64,000 bases of DNA from Nonomuraea fuscirosea (GTDB lineage: Bacteria > Actinomycetota > Actinomycetes > Streptosporangiales > Streptosporangiaceae). Positions 8,414 to 17,049 of this stretch are shown here, piece after piece. The stretch covers positions 1 through 64,000 of the forward strand of contig NZ_PVNG01000034.1 of the NCBI RefSeq assembly GCF_003001935.1. Reading direction: 5' to 3'. Within the stretch, counting starts at the first letter, position 1, and each line of letters starts with the position of its first letter. The notes beneath the pieces are model-generated. The model was not told the origin of the DNA. It did not search any database and was given only the letters and a program-made list of their open reading frames with translations. The translations under genes were made by a program, and so were the position numbers.

Positions 8414-9253
8414 TCAGGAGCCTTTTCTGTTGCGGTACGCGCGCTGGCGGCAGGCTCGCGAGCAGTAGACGCGGGGGCGGCCCGAGGGGGCGGGCTCCAG
8501 TGGAGTGCCGCATTCCTGGCAGATTTCGTAACGCGTTTCGTCACGCTGGTGCACGAGGGCTTCGATGCCGTCCAGGACGCGGGCCAGGCCGAACTCGAAG
8601 GAGTCCTCCGGATGGTCCCAGCCGCCGTTCTCCCACAGGTGCGTGAGGGTGGGGTAGCGGTCGAGGCGCTCGTACAGGGACTCGCGGGCGCCCCACCACT
8701 CCTGCTCGGACACGCCGCTGCGGCGCTCCTCACGCTGGGTCTCGACCAGGACCAGGGCCTCGGCGTCCACGAAGCGGCCGATCAGGGCGATCGCCGCGAT
8801 CACCTCCGGCGGCCTGAGCGACGTGCCGGCCAAAGCGGCGAGCATGTGGTCGTAGTGCGCGACGCCGTTGGGACCCGGCAGGTGGCGGGTGCCGCGTACC
8901 TCGGCCATCCAGGGGTGTCGCCGGCGCAGCTCCCAGGCCTGCCTGGCGACCGCCTCCAGCCGGGTGCGCCAGCCGGCCTCCCCTTCCTGAGGCCGCGGAT
9001 GCTCGCCCATCACCTCGTCGAGCATCAGCTCGATGAGCTGCTCACGGCCGGGTACGTGGCGGTAGAGCGACATGGTGGTGAAACCGAGCCGGTCGGCGAC
9101 CTTGCGCATGGACAGGCCCTCCAGCCCTTCCGCGTCGGCCAGCTCGACCGCGGCGCGCACGATCCGGCCCGTGGTCAGCCCGCGCCGGGGCTCGTGCTCC
9201 TTCTCCCGCCACAGCAGCTCGACGCCGTCGTCCGGATCCCGTGTCATTGGCAC
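8414..9253 (-). CDS. TetR-family repressor with C-terminal zinc-finger-like tail
   Basis: The 279-residue regulator has a TetR-type helix-turn-helix near residues 27-75 (KVADRLGFTTMSLYRHV) and a tetracycline-repressor-like C-terminal domain. The last 40 residues add a Cys cluster (CQECG, then CSRACRQRAYR) of the short metal-ribbon type seen at the end of other actinobacterial regulators. It is divergent from the beta-helix gene, and a palindrome lies in the 49-bp space between them, which suggests it represses that gene and itself. Confidence 0.88.
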   Translation of the reverse strand: MPMTRDPDDGVELLWREKEHEPRRGLTTGRIVRAAVELADAEGLEGLSMRKVADRLGFTTMSLYRHVPGREQLIELMLDEVMGEHPRPQEGEAGWRTRLEAVARQAWELRRRHPWMAEVRGTRHLPGPNGVAHYDHMLAALAGTSLRPPEVIAAIALIGRFVDAEALVLVETQREERRSGVSEQEWWGARESLYERLDRYPTLTHLWENGGWDHPEDSFEFGLARVLDGIEALVHQRDETRYEICQECGTPLEPAPSGRPRVYCSRACRQRAYRNRKGS

Positions 9254-9260
9254 CGTCTCA

Positions 9261-9294
9261 GTTTATGGTGTACTACTTCGTGTACGGCATAAAC
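9261..9294. promoter_or_regulatory. Candidate TetR operator (inverted repeat)
   Basis: GTTTATG at 9261-9267 is matched by CATAAAC at 9288-9294, with GTGTAC and GTGTACG inside the arms. The palindrome fills most of the short divergent space between the TetR gene and the beta-helix gene. An autoregulatory operator is the natural reading. The ligand is unknown. Confidence 0.65.
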
Positions 9295-9302
9295 ACGGAA
9301 GG

Positions 9303-11042
9303 GTGGCTGTCTTGTTCCATTTCCACGTCGCGCCGGCGGGCGACGACTCCTGGCCCGGCTCCGCCGAGCGCCCGTTCGCCACGCTCGAACGCGCCAGGGC
9401 CGCGGCCAGACAGGTGGGTGGGGAGGCCGTGGTGCTCCTCAGAGGCGGGACGCACGTGCTCGCCCGGCCGTTCGAGCTCACCGGGGCCGATTCCGGGACC
9501 GTCTATCGTGCGTACGGATACGGCACGCCCGAGCAGGAGGAGGCCGTCGTCAGCGGCGGCCGGGTCATCACCGGCTGGCAGGTGAGCGGCGGCGTCTGGC
9601 GGGCGGAGGTCGGCGACTTGGACACCCGCCAGCTCTACGCGGACGGCCGCAGGGTCCCGCGCGCCTCCGTCCCCGGTCTGCCCGGGGAGGCGGTGGCGAC
9701 CGGGACCGGCTACGTCACCGACAGCGCGGAGCCGCGCGCCTGGCGCGGCGCCGAGTTCGTCTACCGGGGCGTCTACCCCTGGACGGAGGCGCGCCTGAAC
9801 ATGGCCGAGGCGTCGGCCGACGGGGACTCGACGGTGATCACCATGGCCCAGCCCGGTTTCGGCCTGGCGGCCGAGCTGTACAACTCCACCTGGGAGGGCG
9901 TCACCTCCGCCGGGCCCGGCCTGCCCACGCGGATCGAGAACGACCCCGCCTTCCTGCGCGAGCCGGGCACCTTCGTGCTCGACCGGTCGCGGCCGGGCGC
10001 GCACGTGCTGCTGTACCTGCCCCTTCCCGGTGAGGATCCGGGGCGCACGCGGGTGGTGGCGCCGGCCCTGGAGACGCTGATGAGCGTGGCGGGGGCGCGC
10101 GGGGTGGCGTTCGAGGGGCTGGTGTTCGCCGACGCCACATGGTTGCGGCCGGGCCGGCCCGAGGGCTTCCCGCACTACCACGGCAGCGGCTTTTACGAGG
10201 GCGGCGGCGTCGAGACGGCACACCTCGGAGAGGGCGCTTCCGTTACGTATCCTTCGGCTTCCGTCACGATCCCTGCCTGTGTGACGTTCGAGGACACCGC
10301 TGACGTGCGGATCGAGGGCTGCCGGTTCACCCGCCTCGGGGCCTCGGGGCTGGGGGTCACGGGAGGTGACGGGCTCACGGTGCGCGGCTGTTCGTTCGAC
10401 ACGCTGTCCGCGGGAGGCGTCGTGGTGAGCGGCAGCCGGGGGACCGCGATCGTGGGCAATCTGGTGCGGGAGGTGGGGCTGGAGTACAGCGGGTCGCCGG
10501 GGATCGCCGTCACCGGGACCCGCGGTTGTGTCATCGAGCACAACGAGATCACGAAGGTGCCGCACTGCGGGATCGTGGCCGGGCCGGGCGAGGGGACGCG
10601 GATCCTGCGCAACCTGACCGTGAGCACCATGGAGGTGCTGGCCGACGGCGGGGGCGTCTACCTGTCCGGGCCGCAGGGGGAGTCGGCGGCCGGGGGAGCC
10701 GTGGTGCTCGGGAACGTCATCGAGGACACGCGGACGCCGTACAACTTCGGGCTGTACGCCGACTACGGGGCCAGCTGGGTGACGCTGGAGGAGAACGTCG
10801 TCGTACGGGCCGACAACACGGCCGTGCTGCACGTCGCGCCGCCGCTGGAGAACGTGGTCTTTCGGGGGAACATCTGGGACGCCGATCCCGTGGGGCACGA
10901 GAATCCGCCGGAGGGGGTGACGTACGAGGGGAACATGACGATCAAGGACGAGGGCCGGCTGAACGCCGCCACGAAGGAGATCCGGGCCCGGGCCGGCCGT
11001 CGTTCCACCGCGGAGGGGGCGCGGCCGTCGGTCGGTGACTGA
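9303..11042 (+). CDS. Right-handed parallel beta-helix protein, possible glycan-active enzyme
   Basis: The roughly 580-residue protein opens with HVAPAGDDSWPGSAERPFAT, typical of the first strand of parallel beta-helix enzymes (pectate-lyase-like fold). Repeated V..N/G-rich rungs follow from residue 320 on, for example VRIEGCRFTRLGASGLGV and VLGNVIEDTRTPYNF. Such proteins are usually polysaccharide lyases, glycosidases or epimerases. I see no signal peptide, so it may act in the cytoplasm or leave by another route. The start is taken as GTG 9303; TTG 9312, with GGAAGG nine bases upstream, is equally good. Confidence 0.75.
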   Translation: MAVLFHFHVAPAGDDSWPGSAERPFATLERARAAARQVGGEAVVLLRGGTHVLARPFELTGADSGTVYRAYGYGTPEQEEAVVSGGRVITGWQVSGGVWRAEVGDLDTRQLYADGRRVPRASVPGLPGEAVATGTGYVTDSAEPRAWRGAEFVYRGVYPWTEARLNMAEASADGDSTVITMAQPGFGLAAELYNSTWEGVTSAGPGLPTRIENDPAFLREPGTFVLDRSRPGAHVLLYLPLPGEDPGRTRVVAPALETLMSVAGARGVAFEGLVFADATWLRPGRPEGFPHYHGSGFYEGGGVETAHLGEGASVTYPSASVTIPACVTFEDTADVRIEGCRFTRLGASGLGVTGGDGLTVRGCSFDTLSAGGVVVSGSRGTAIVGNLVREVGLEYSGSPGIAVTGTRGCVIEHNEITKVPHCGIVAGPGEGTRILRNLTVSTMEVLADGGGVYLSGPQGESAAGGAVVLGNVIEDTRTPYNFGLYADYGASWVTLEENVVVRADNTAVLHVAPPLENVVFRGNIWDADPVGHENPPEGVTYEGNMTIKDEGRLNAATKEIRARAGRRSTAEGARPSVGD

Positions 11043-11129
11043 CCACGGGCCGCGTTCCGCCACGGTGGTGGGTCGTCGGCTGAGCGCATGTCACGTACTG
11101 CACGGGTGACCGACTCCACCCCCGTGTGG

Positions 11130-11927
11130 CTAGCTTTTGACGATGGTGCCGTTGAGGCGGTCGATGACCTCGGTGTGCAGGCTGCCGTTCGTGCAGACGA
11201 GGCTGCCGCCCTCCAGGCCCTTCACGCCGGCGACGTCGGTCCAGATGCCGCCGGCCTCCTCGACGATGACCGTGAGAGCCGCCATGTCCCAGGGGGAGAG
11301 CTCGGGTTCGGCCGACAGGTCGACCGAGCCCTCCGCGACCATCATGTGCGACCAGAAGTCGCCGTAGGCCCGCGTACGCCAGCATGAGCGGCTCAGGTCG
11401 AGGAAATTGTCGAGCTTGCCGGTCTTCTCCCAGCCGCCGAAGCTCGAGTACGAGAACGAGGCGTTCTCCAGGTCCGACACGGACGAGACCCGCATGCGGG
11501 TGGCCTTGGTCAGGCTCTTGCCGGTCCACGCGCCGCCCTCGGCCGCCGCCCACCAACGCCGGCCGAGGGCGGGGGCCGACACCAGGCCGACGACGACCTT
11601 GCCGTACTCCATGAGCGCGATCAGCGTCGCCCAGACGGGCACGCCGCGGACGTAGTTCTTGGTCCCGTCGATGGGGTCGATGATCCATGACCTGGCGCCC
11701 CATCCGGTCTTGCCGAACTCCTCGCCCACGACCGCGTCACGCGGCCGGGCGCGGCGCAGCGTGCCCCGGATGGCCTCCTCCACCGCGCGGTCGGCGTCGC
11801 TGACCGGCGTCAGGTCCGGCTTGGTCTCGACCTTGAGGTCGACCGCCTTGAACCGTCGCATGGTCAGGTCATCGGCGGCGTCCGCCATGACGTGAGCGAG
11901 TCGAAGATCATCCGAGTAACCCTGCAC
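11130..11927 (-). CDS. hisN: Histidinol-phosphate phosphatase, inositol-monophosphatase family
   Basis: The enzyme has the metal-binding signatures of the family: GEEFG, DPIDGTKNYVRG and a late PWDMAAL. The DGTKNYVRG-type loop and the roughly 265-residue length fit the actinobacterial HisN branch, which removes phosphate from histidinol phosphate in histidine synthesis. An inositol phosphatase cannot be fully excluded. GTG 11927 is chosen because the family homology begins at YSDDLRLAH; the frame stays open to an ATG at 11963. Confidence 0.85.
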   Translation of the reverse strand: MQGYSDDLRLAHVMADAADDLTMRRFKAVDLKVETKPDLTPVSDADRAVEEAIRGTLRRARPRDAVVGEEFGKTGWGARSWIIDPIDGTKNYVRGVPVWATLIALMEYGKVVVGLVSAPALGRRWWAAAEGGAWTGKSLTKATRMRVSSVSDLENASFSYSSFGGWEKTGKLDNFLDLSRSCWRTRAYGDFWSHMMVAEGSVDLSAEPELSPWDMAALTVIVEEAGGIWTDVAGVKGLEGGSLVCTNGSLHTEVIDRLNGTIVKS

Positions 11928-12017
11928 GATCGCCCACGCTACCGTGTCGGATATACAGAGCATCAGTCGCAGACGCCCCTTTTCTGGTAACTCCCCTTCC
12001 AGTTACTGGCCAGTAGC

Positions 12018-12482
12018 ATGTCCAGCATGTCGTCAGATATCGGTGATCTCCTGCTGCAGACGGTCCCCTTTGCCCGCACTTTGGGGCTGGTTTTCGATTC
12101 GGTGGGAGAAGGTGGGGCGATTTGCCGCGTTCCTGACCGCGAGGACCTGCGTAACCACGTGGGTGGACCGCACGCCGGGGTGCTCTTCACCCTCGCCGAG
12201 TCCGCGTCCGGGGCCGCCGTGCTGTCCCTGTTCGGCGACCAGCTGAACCGGGCCACACCACTGCCCACCACGGCCACCATCGCGTACCGGAAGGTGGCCA
12301 CGGGTGAAATCCGGGCCGAGGCCCGGCTGCTCGCGGAACGGGACGAGGTTGTGGGCAGGTTGGATGCGGGGGAGCGGCCGGAGTTCGACGTGGCGGTGTC
12401 GCTGACGAACGAGGACGGGGTCTTGGTCGCGGACCTGACGGTCACCTGGACCCTGCGCCCGAACCGTCCGCCGACGGCGTGA
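12018..12482 (+). CDS. Hotdog-fold thioesterase (DUF4442/YiiD-like)
   Basis: The 154-residue protein has the single hotdog-domain pattern with NHVGGPHAGVLFTLAESASG near residues 46-65, followed by strands such as ATIAYRKVATGEI. Family members are acyl-CoA or acyl-ACP thioesterases or non-catalytic relatives. The substrate is unknown. A second ATG is at 12027. It is divergent from hisN with about 90 bp between them and is followed by a long repeat tract. Confidence 0.8.
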   Translation: MSSMSSDIGDLLLQTVPFARTLGLVFDSVGEGGAICRVPDREDLRNHVGGPHAGVLFTLAESASGAAVLSLFGDQLNRATPLPTTATIAYRKVATGEIRAEARLLAERDEVVGRLDAGERPEFDVAVSLTNEDGVLVADLTVTWTLRPNRPPTA

Positions 12483-12487
12483 CCTGG

Positions 12488-13027
12488 TCGGCTGCTGGTG
12501 GGACGACCTGATCGCGTTGCATGGTGTGTGAGCGGTGCTACGTGATCGTCTCGCGTGGTTTGTGGGTGGTGGTGGTGCGGGTTGGTCGCGTTGGGTGGTG
12601 TCGGGCGGCGTGACCTGAATGCCTCACTGTGGTCTGTGGGTGGCGCGATTTGGTCGTCTTGCGTCGTCTGTGGGTGGCGCGATTTGGTCGTCTTGCGTCG
12701 TCTGTGGGTGGCGCGATTTGGTCGTCTTGCGTCGTCTGTGGGCGGCGCGATCTGGTCGTCTTGCGTGGTCTGCCGGCGGTGCGGCCTGACCGCGTTGCGC
12801 GGTTTGGGGGAGGCGTGACTTGATCGTCCCACTGGTTGCGGGCAGTGCTGATCGAGTGCTTTGCGCGTCTGTGGGCGCGGTCTGGCGGGCCTGCGTTGTC
12901 TGCGAGCGGTGCTCCCCGATCGCCTGTCGTGGTTCGTGGGCCGGTGCGGATCGACTGCTTTGTGTGTCTGCCGGTGGCGTACCGGATCGCTCGCGTGTGT
13001 GTCCGGCTGAGGGGTATCCGATCGCGG
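12488..13027 (+). repeat. Degenerate ~34-bp tandem repeat array
   Basis: About sixteen units of roughly 34 bp follow each other from just after the thioesterase stop. The four central units (12632, 12666, 12700 and 12734, exactly 34 apart) are nearly identical, starting GTCTGTGGGTGGCGCGAT. The outer ones (29-40 bp) keep the pattern G(T/C)NTG(T/C)GGGNGG...GATC...TTGCGNG but have drifted. The + strand is strongly G/T-rich. Nearly identical centre and worn edges suggest a minisatellite still expanding in the middle. No unique spacers alternate with it. Confidence 0.85.
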
Positions 13028-13363
13028 GGTAGTTGGTGCGAGCGTGGAGCACTGGCTCGATCATGGGCAGCCGACTGTGGAGTCTTCGATCGTGAGACCA
13101 CCGACCGTCGCGATCATCGCCGTCGATCACCGACCGTCGAGCCGCCGGCTTCGGACTGCCGATCCTCGGGCGTCCGATTGCGGGGCGGACGTGGCGATGG
13201 CAGGGGATCCGCCCCGGACCGGGGTGGCGCGTGGCGGGGTTGCGGCCGCTACCGCATCATGCTGTCTGGCCCGTCTGAAGGTCTCGCCGGGCGGCGTCAG
13301 CGGGCTGTAGGGCTATGCGGATGACCACGTGGCGCTTCGGGGCGGATCGGTCCGTGAGGAGGG
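13028..13363. other. Spacer without a recognisable gene
   Basis: I see no gene, RNA or clear signal in this 336-bp stretch between the 34-bp repeat array and the end of rsgA. Open frames here lack family motifs and read through from the repeat tract. Confidence 0.5.
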
Positions 13364-14440
13364 TCAGGAGATCTCGTCTGATACAGCCTCGCGGCGGGTT
13401 GTGGGTGAGTCGTCCGGGGTGCCGTCGCGGCTGGACAGGAGGCGGCGTAGGGACCTGAGGCGGGTGGGGTCGGCCTTGCCTTCCGCTACCAGTGTGTCCA
13501 GTGCGCAGCCGTCGCCCAGGTGGGTGCAGCCCTTCGGGCAGTTGACCGTGCCCTCGTTCAGGTCGGGGAACGCCGCCAGCACCGTCTCCACCGAAACGTG
13601 GGCCAGGCCGAAGCTGCGTACGCCGGGGGTGTCGATGATCCATCCGCCTTCCGGCAGCTCCAGCGCCACAGCCGAGGTGGACGTGTGGCGGCCGCGGCCG
13701 GTGACCGCGTTGACCTGGGAGACGGCCCGGTTCGCGTCGGGGACCAGGGCGTTGACCAGGGTCGACTTGCCGACTCCCGAATGGCCGACCAGAACGCTGA
13801 TGTGCCCGGTCAGGTGGTCGCGCAGCTCGTCGAGCGAGCCGCCCTTGTGCACCACCACATGTGCCACGCCCAGCGGCTCGTACAGCGCCACCAGTTCGTC
13901 GGGCGGAGCGAGGTCGGACTTGGTGAGACAGAGCAGGGTGTCGATTTCGGCGTCGAACGCGGCCACCAGGATCCGGTCGATCATCCGGGGCCTGGGCGGC
14001 GGGTCGGCCAGGGCGGTCACGATGACGAGCTGGTCGGCGTTGGCCACGACCGGGCGCTCGATGCCGTCGGTGTCCTCGGTGTCGTCGGCCGAGCGGCGCA
14101 GCATGGACGTGCGCGGCTCCACCCTCACTACCCGGGCCAGGGTGTCGGGGCGCCCGGAGACGTCTCCTACCAGCGCCACCCTGTCACCCACGACGATGCC
14201 CTTACGGCCGAGCTCGCGGGCCTTCATGGCGACCACGAGCCGGCGCTGGGGCGGCTTGCGCTTCTGGGCCGAGCCCTTCGGGCGTTCCGGCTCGATCAGC
14301 GTCGTGTAGCGGCCCCGGTCGACGGCCACCACGAACCCCTCGACGGCATCCTCGTGCGCAGGACGAATCCGGGTCCGGGGCCTGGAGCCCTTGCCCGGCC
14401 TGACCCGTACGTCGTCCTCGTCGTATTCCCGCTTGCTCAG
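13364..14440 (-). CDS. rsgA: Ribosome small-subunit-dependent GTPase RsgA
   Basis: RsgA is a circularly permuted GTPase that acts late in 30S assembly. The motifs appear in the permuted order: TKSD (G4), then GHSGVGKST (G1), then DTPG (G3). A zinc-binding C-terminal CPKGCTHLGDGC segment follows. The first internal start codon would remove a conserved N-terminal part reading SKREYDEDDVRVRPGKG. That part is in frame back to a CTG at 14440-14438, preceded by GGGAG at ideal spacing, so I place the start at CTG, giving 358 residues. It is the Rv3228 counterpart beside aroA. Confidence 0.93.
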   Translation of the reverse strand: MSKREYDEDDVRVRPGKGSRPRTRIRPAHEDAVEGFVVAVDRGRYTTLIEPERPKGSAQKRKPPQRRLVVAMKARELGRKGIVVGDRVALVGDVSGRPDTLARVVRVEPRTSMLRRSADDTEDTDGIERPVVANADQLVIVTALADPPPRPRMIDRILVAAFDAEIDTLLCLTKSDLAPPDELVALYEPLGVAHVVVHKGGSLDELRDHLTGHISVLVGHSGVGKSTLVNALVPDANRAVSQVNAVTGRGRHTSTSAVALELPEGGWIIDTPGVRSFGLAHVSVETVLAAFPDLNEGTVNCPKGCTHLGDGCALDTLVAEGKADPTRLRSLRRLLSSRDGTPDDSPTTRREAVSDEIS

Positions 14441-14452
14441 CGGTCTGCTCCC
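14438..14452 (-). promoter_or_regulatory. Ribosome-binding site and CTG start of rsgA
   Basis: On the - strand GGGAG (14452-14448) is followed by seven bases and then CTG (14440-14438), which opens the conserved SKREYDEDD sequence of RsgA. Upstream the frame has no ATG, GTG or TTG with a comparable Shine-Dalgarno. CTG is a rare start codon, so this site decides the start. Confidence 0.6.
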
Positions 14453-14663
14453 ATGCGCTCGCTTCCTCTCAGTGTGCTGGCCGGTTCGGTGCTGGTTGGC
14501 CCGTGATGACCGACTCTGTCATGACCGACTCAGTGGTGGCGGTGGTCGACTTATGCCCGGTCTATGGGGAGATTGGCCGTTCTGTGTGGTGATTAGTCGG
14601 TCTATGTGGTGATCAGTGGTGGTGCCGGGATGAAGCCAACGCCACTGATGATGATGATCTCCG

Positions 14664-14875
14664 GTGCGGCAAGCCTTGCCAGTGGTGGTGATGGATTGTG
14701 CGGCGGAGCCAGTCCATGTTGGTGGCGCTGGCCTGTAGGCGGGGCAAGCCGGCCGTGGTGGAGCTGGGCTGTAGGCCCGGCGAACCGGCCTTGGTGGTGC
14801 TGGTTGGTGGGCGGGGCAAAGCCTGCCTTGGTGGTGCTGGTTGGTGGGCGGGGCGAGTCCGCGGTGGTGGTGGTG
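14664..14875 (+). repeat. Degenerate ~36-bp tandem repeat array
   Basis: Six units of 31-37 bp lie head to tail (14664, 14700, 14731, 14767, 14803 and 14840). The last four share the pattern G(T/C)NGGCGGGGC(A/G)A..C...TGGTGGTGCTG. The unit is unrelated to the 34-bp array near 12.6 kb but has the same G/T-rich + strand. Long frames on either strand here only reflect the period (36 = 12 codons). Confidence 0.75.
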
Positions 14876-15281
14876 ATCGTGATGCGGTGTGCGCTCTCCC
14901 TGCCGGTTGCGGTGCAGAGTGAGTCGCCGCTGTCGCGGTGCGGAGCGATGGTTCGCCGGGGGTGATGGGTGGTGCGGGGGTGATGCCCCCGCTGGTGGCG
15001 ATAGTGGTGTACGGGGAGGCTCGGCTGGTGCGCTGGGCACGGACTGCTCCGCAGGCATGCGCCCGCGAAGAGAGTTCTCGATGGGCTCTCCCCGCCCAGA
15101 ACATCGCCGAGTCGCGGAGCCGGTGCTGGCCGTGTCGTGCTGGTGTGTTTCTTCATCGTCATGCGGGCAGCGCCGTCTCACGCGCCGCCGCCCTCTTCCG
15201 CTGTGCCCGGCGTGTACGGGGTGAAACCAGCGCTCGTGGGCCGGCGGGTGTCGGCCCTGGTCGGGCGTGGGCAGGCGGTAC
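14876..15281. other. Spacer without a recognisable gene
   Basis: I find no supportable gene in the 400 bp between the 36-bp repeat array and the end of aroA. Open frames here have no family motifs and no convincing ribosome-binding site. Confidence 0.45.
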
Positions 15282-16829
15282 TCATCGGGCGTCCAGCATC
15301 GCCGTCCACATCTGGACGAATTCCGGCAGGGTCTTGGCGGTGGTCGCGATGTTCTCCACCTCGACGCCGGGCACGGCCAGGCCGATCACCGCTCCGGCCG
15401 TGGCCATGCGGTGATCGTCGTAGCTGTGGAAAGTGCCGCCGTGCAGGGGGCGGGGGCGGATGATCAGGCCGTCCTCGGTCTCCTCCGCGTCGCCGCCGAG
15501 TCGGTTGATCTCCGTGGCCAGCGCGGCCAGCCGGTCGGTCTCGTGGCCGCGCAGGTGACCGACGCCCCGGATGCGGCTGGGCGTGCTCGCCAGTGCGGCG
15601 AGGGCGGCGATCGTCGGGGTCAGCTCGCCCACCTCGTGCAGGTCGGCGTCGATGCCCGTGATCACGCCCGTCCCCCTGACCACCAGGTCGGTGACGCCGG
15701 AGCCGGTGGCCGCAGTCGTACCCGTGTTGGAACCGGCGGAGGAATGGGGGGAGGCGGGAGAAGACGGGCTCGGACCGGTCGCGATGGCGGACGGCGAGTC
15801 AGCGGAGCGGGTGGCCTCCGGGCTCGGCGTGTCGGTGAAGCGGGTGACCTTTGGGTCTGGAGTGCCGGTGGAGGGGGTGGTCTCCGGGGTCGGCGTGTCG
15901 GTGGAGCGGGTGATCTTCGGGGTCGGCGTGTCGGAAGAGCCGGTGGGTTCCGGGCTCGGGGTGGGGGTGGCGCGGGTTACCTCGGCGCCCATCTGGGTGA
16001 GGAGGTCGCGGAGGGCGTCGCCTGCTTGCGTGGTGGTGAGGGGCCAGCCGGGGATCGTCACCGTGCCGCTCGTGACCAGGGCCGCCGCCAGGAACGGGGC
16101 CGCGTTGGACAGGTCGGGCTCCACCGTCATGTCTCTGGCCGCGATCGGGCCGGGCGCCACCCGCCACACGTCGGGCTCGCTGTCGTCGACCGCCACGCCG
16201 GCCGCTCTGAGCATCTCGATCGTCATCTCGATGTGAGGCTGGGAGGGGACCGGTGGGCCCACATGGCGGATCTCGACGCCCTTCTCGAACCGGGCCGCCG
16301 TCAGCAGCAGGCCCGAGACGAACTGCGACGAGCCGGACGCGTCGAGGACGACCTCGCCGCCCGTCAACGGGCCGCTGATCGTGAACGGCAGGGCGTCGTT
16401 GTCGATGCGTGCTCCGAGCGCGCGCAGGGCGTCGAGGATGGGGCCCATCGGGCGCTTGCGGGCATGCGGGTCGCCGTCGAACGAGATGGGGCCGTCGGCG
16501 AGCGCGGCCATCGGCGGGACGAAGCGCATGACCGTGCCCGCGAGGCCGACGTCGACGTGGGCGCCGCCGCGGATCGGGCCGGGGGTTACGTGCCAGTCGA
16601 CCCCCGCCGCGCTCTCCCTGGTCGGGGTCAGCGTCGTGCCCAACGAGCGCAGCGCCGACGCCATGAGGTCCGCGTCGCGGCTGCGCAGCGCCTGGCGCAC
16701 GATCCCCGGGCCGTCGGCGAGCGCCGCGAGGAGGAGCGCGCGGTTGGTCACCGACTTGGAGCCGGGCAGCGGGACGGTGGCGGTGACCGGAGTGGCCGCC
16801 ACCGGTGCGGGCCAGTGCGGAGCGGGCAT
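15282..16829 (-). CDS. aroA: EPSP synthase (3-phosphoshikimate 1-carboxyvinyltransferase) with a low-complexity insertion
   Basis: This enzyme makes 5-enolpyruvylshikimate-3-phosphate in aromatic amino-acid synthesis. The 515 residues include PGSKSVTNR (22-30), LAGTVMRFVPP near 97, the DGDPHARKRPM phosphoenolpyruvate loop near 118 and YDDHRMA near 394, so all catalytic parts are present. Residues about 287-376 are a Pro/Thr/Ser/Asp-rich insertion built from 11-residue repeats (TRSTDTPTPE-like). It sits where homologues go straight from GAEVTR to a short strand like VTDLVVRG. Without it the protein would be about 425 residues, the usual size. The insertion is encoded by 33-bp tandem repeats. 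Confidence 0.95.
   Translation of the reverse strand: MPAPHWPAPVAATPVTATVPLPGSKSVTNRALLLAALADGPGIVRQALRSRDADLMASALRSLGTTLTPTRESAAGVDWHVTPGPIRGGAHVDVGLAGTVMRFVPPMAALADGPISFDGDPHARKRPMGPILDALRALGARIDNDALPFTISGPLTGGEVVLDASGSSQFVSGLLLTAARFEKGVEIRHVGPPVPSQPHIEMTIEMLRAAGVAVDDSEPDVWRVAPGPIAARDMTVEPDLSNAAPFLAAALVTSGTVTIPGWPLTTTQAGDALRDLLTQMGAEVTRATPTPSPEPTGSSDTPTPKITRSTDTPTPETTPSTGTPDPKVTRFTDTPSPEATRSADSPSAIATGPSPSSPASPHSSAGSNTGTTAATGSGVTDLVVRGTGVITGIDADLHEVGELTPTIAALAALASTPSRIRGVGHLRGHETDRLAALATEINRLGGDAEETEDGLIIRPRPLHGGTFHSYDDHRMATAGAVIGLAVPGVEVENIATTAKTLPEFVQMWTAMLDAR
15807..15971 (-). repeat. 33-bp tandem repeats inside aroA
   Basis: Five units of exactly 33 bp start at 15807, 15840, 15873, 15906 and 15939 on the + strand, with shared segments such as GCGGGTG and GGTCGGCGTGTCGG. 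Because 33 is 11 codons the array keeps the aroA frame and encodes the repeated TDTPTPE-like peptide (residues about 287-341). The rest of the insertion to 15702 is Ser/Pro-rich without clear periodicity. Confidence 0.9.
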
Positions 16830-16964
16830 GGTGAAAGAGTACTGGCCGTGGCGGTGCGGGGGTCACAGCCTGTGGATAACGACTGCCGCGCTGTTGCGGC
16901 CTGTGGACCGCCGGTTGGTAGAGGGCGGATGGGCGCCGTCTGGTGGGTCAATGGACCATCTTCC

Positions 16965-17040
16965 GGTGCTCGGGGTGCTCGGGGTGCTCGGGGTGCTCGG
17001 GGTGCTCGGGGTGCTCGGGGTGCTCGGGGTGCTCGGGGTG
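16965..17040 (+). repeat. 9-bp tandem repeat (GGTGCTCGG)n
   Basis: About eight perfect copies of GGTGCTCGG lie upstream of aroA on the other strand's reading. The + strand reads GGGG-TGCTC-GGGG repeatedly, a strong G-quadruplex pattern. Frames through it encode (LGV)n, which explains a spurious open frame. Confidence 0.93.
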
Positions 17041-17049
17041 CCCCGGGCC

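Noticed and set aside
12488..13027. Possible CRISPR array (regular 34-bp repeats)
   Set aside because: Units follow each other directly without unique spacers, they drift gradually, and no cas genes are in the window.
12624..13130. Frames of about 170-190 residues across the 34-bp repeats
   Set aside because: They encode only the repeat period and have no conserved domain or ribosome-binding site.
14602..15181. Thr/His/Pro-rich frames on the - strand upstream of rsgA
   Set aside because: They are produced by the 36-bp repeats; nothing resembles a folded protein.
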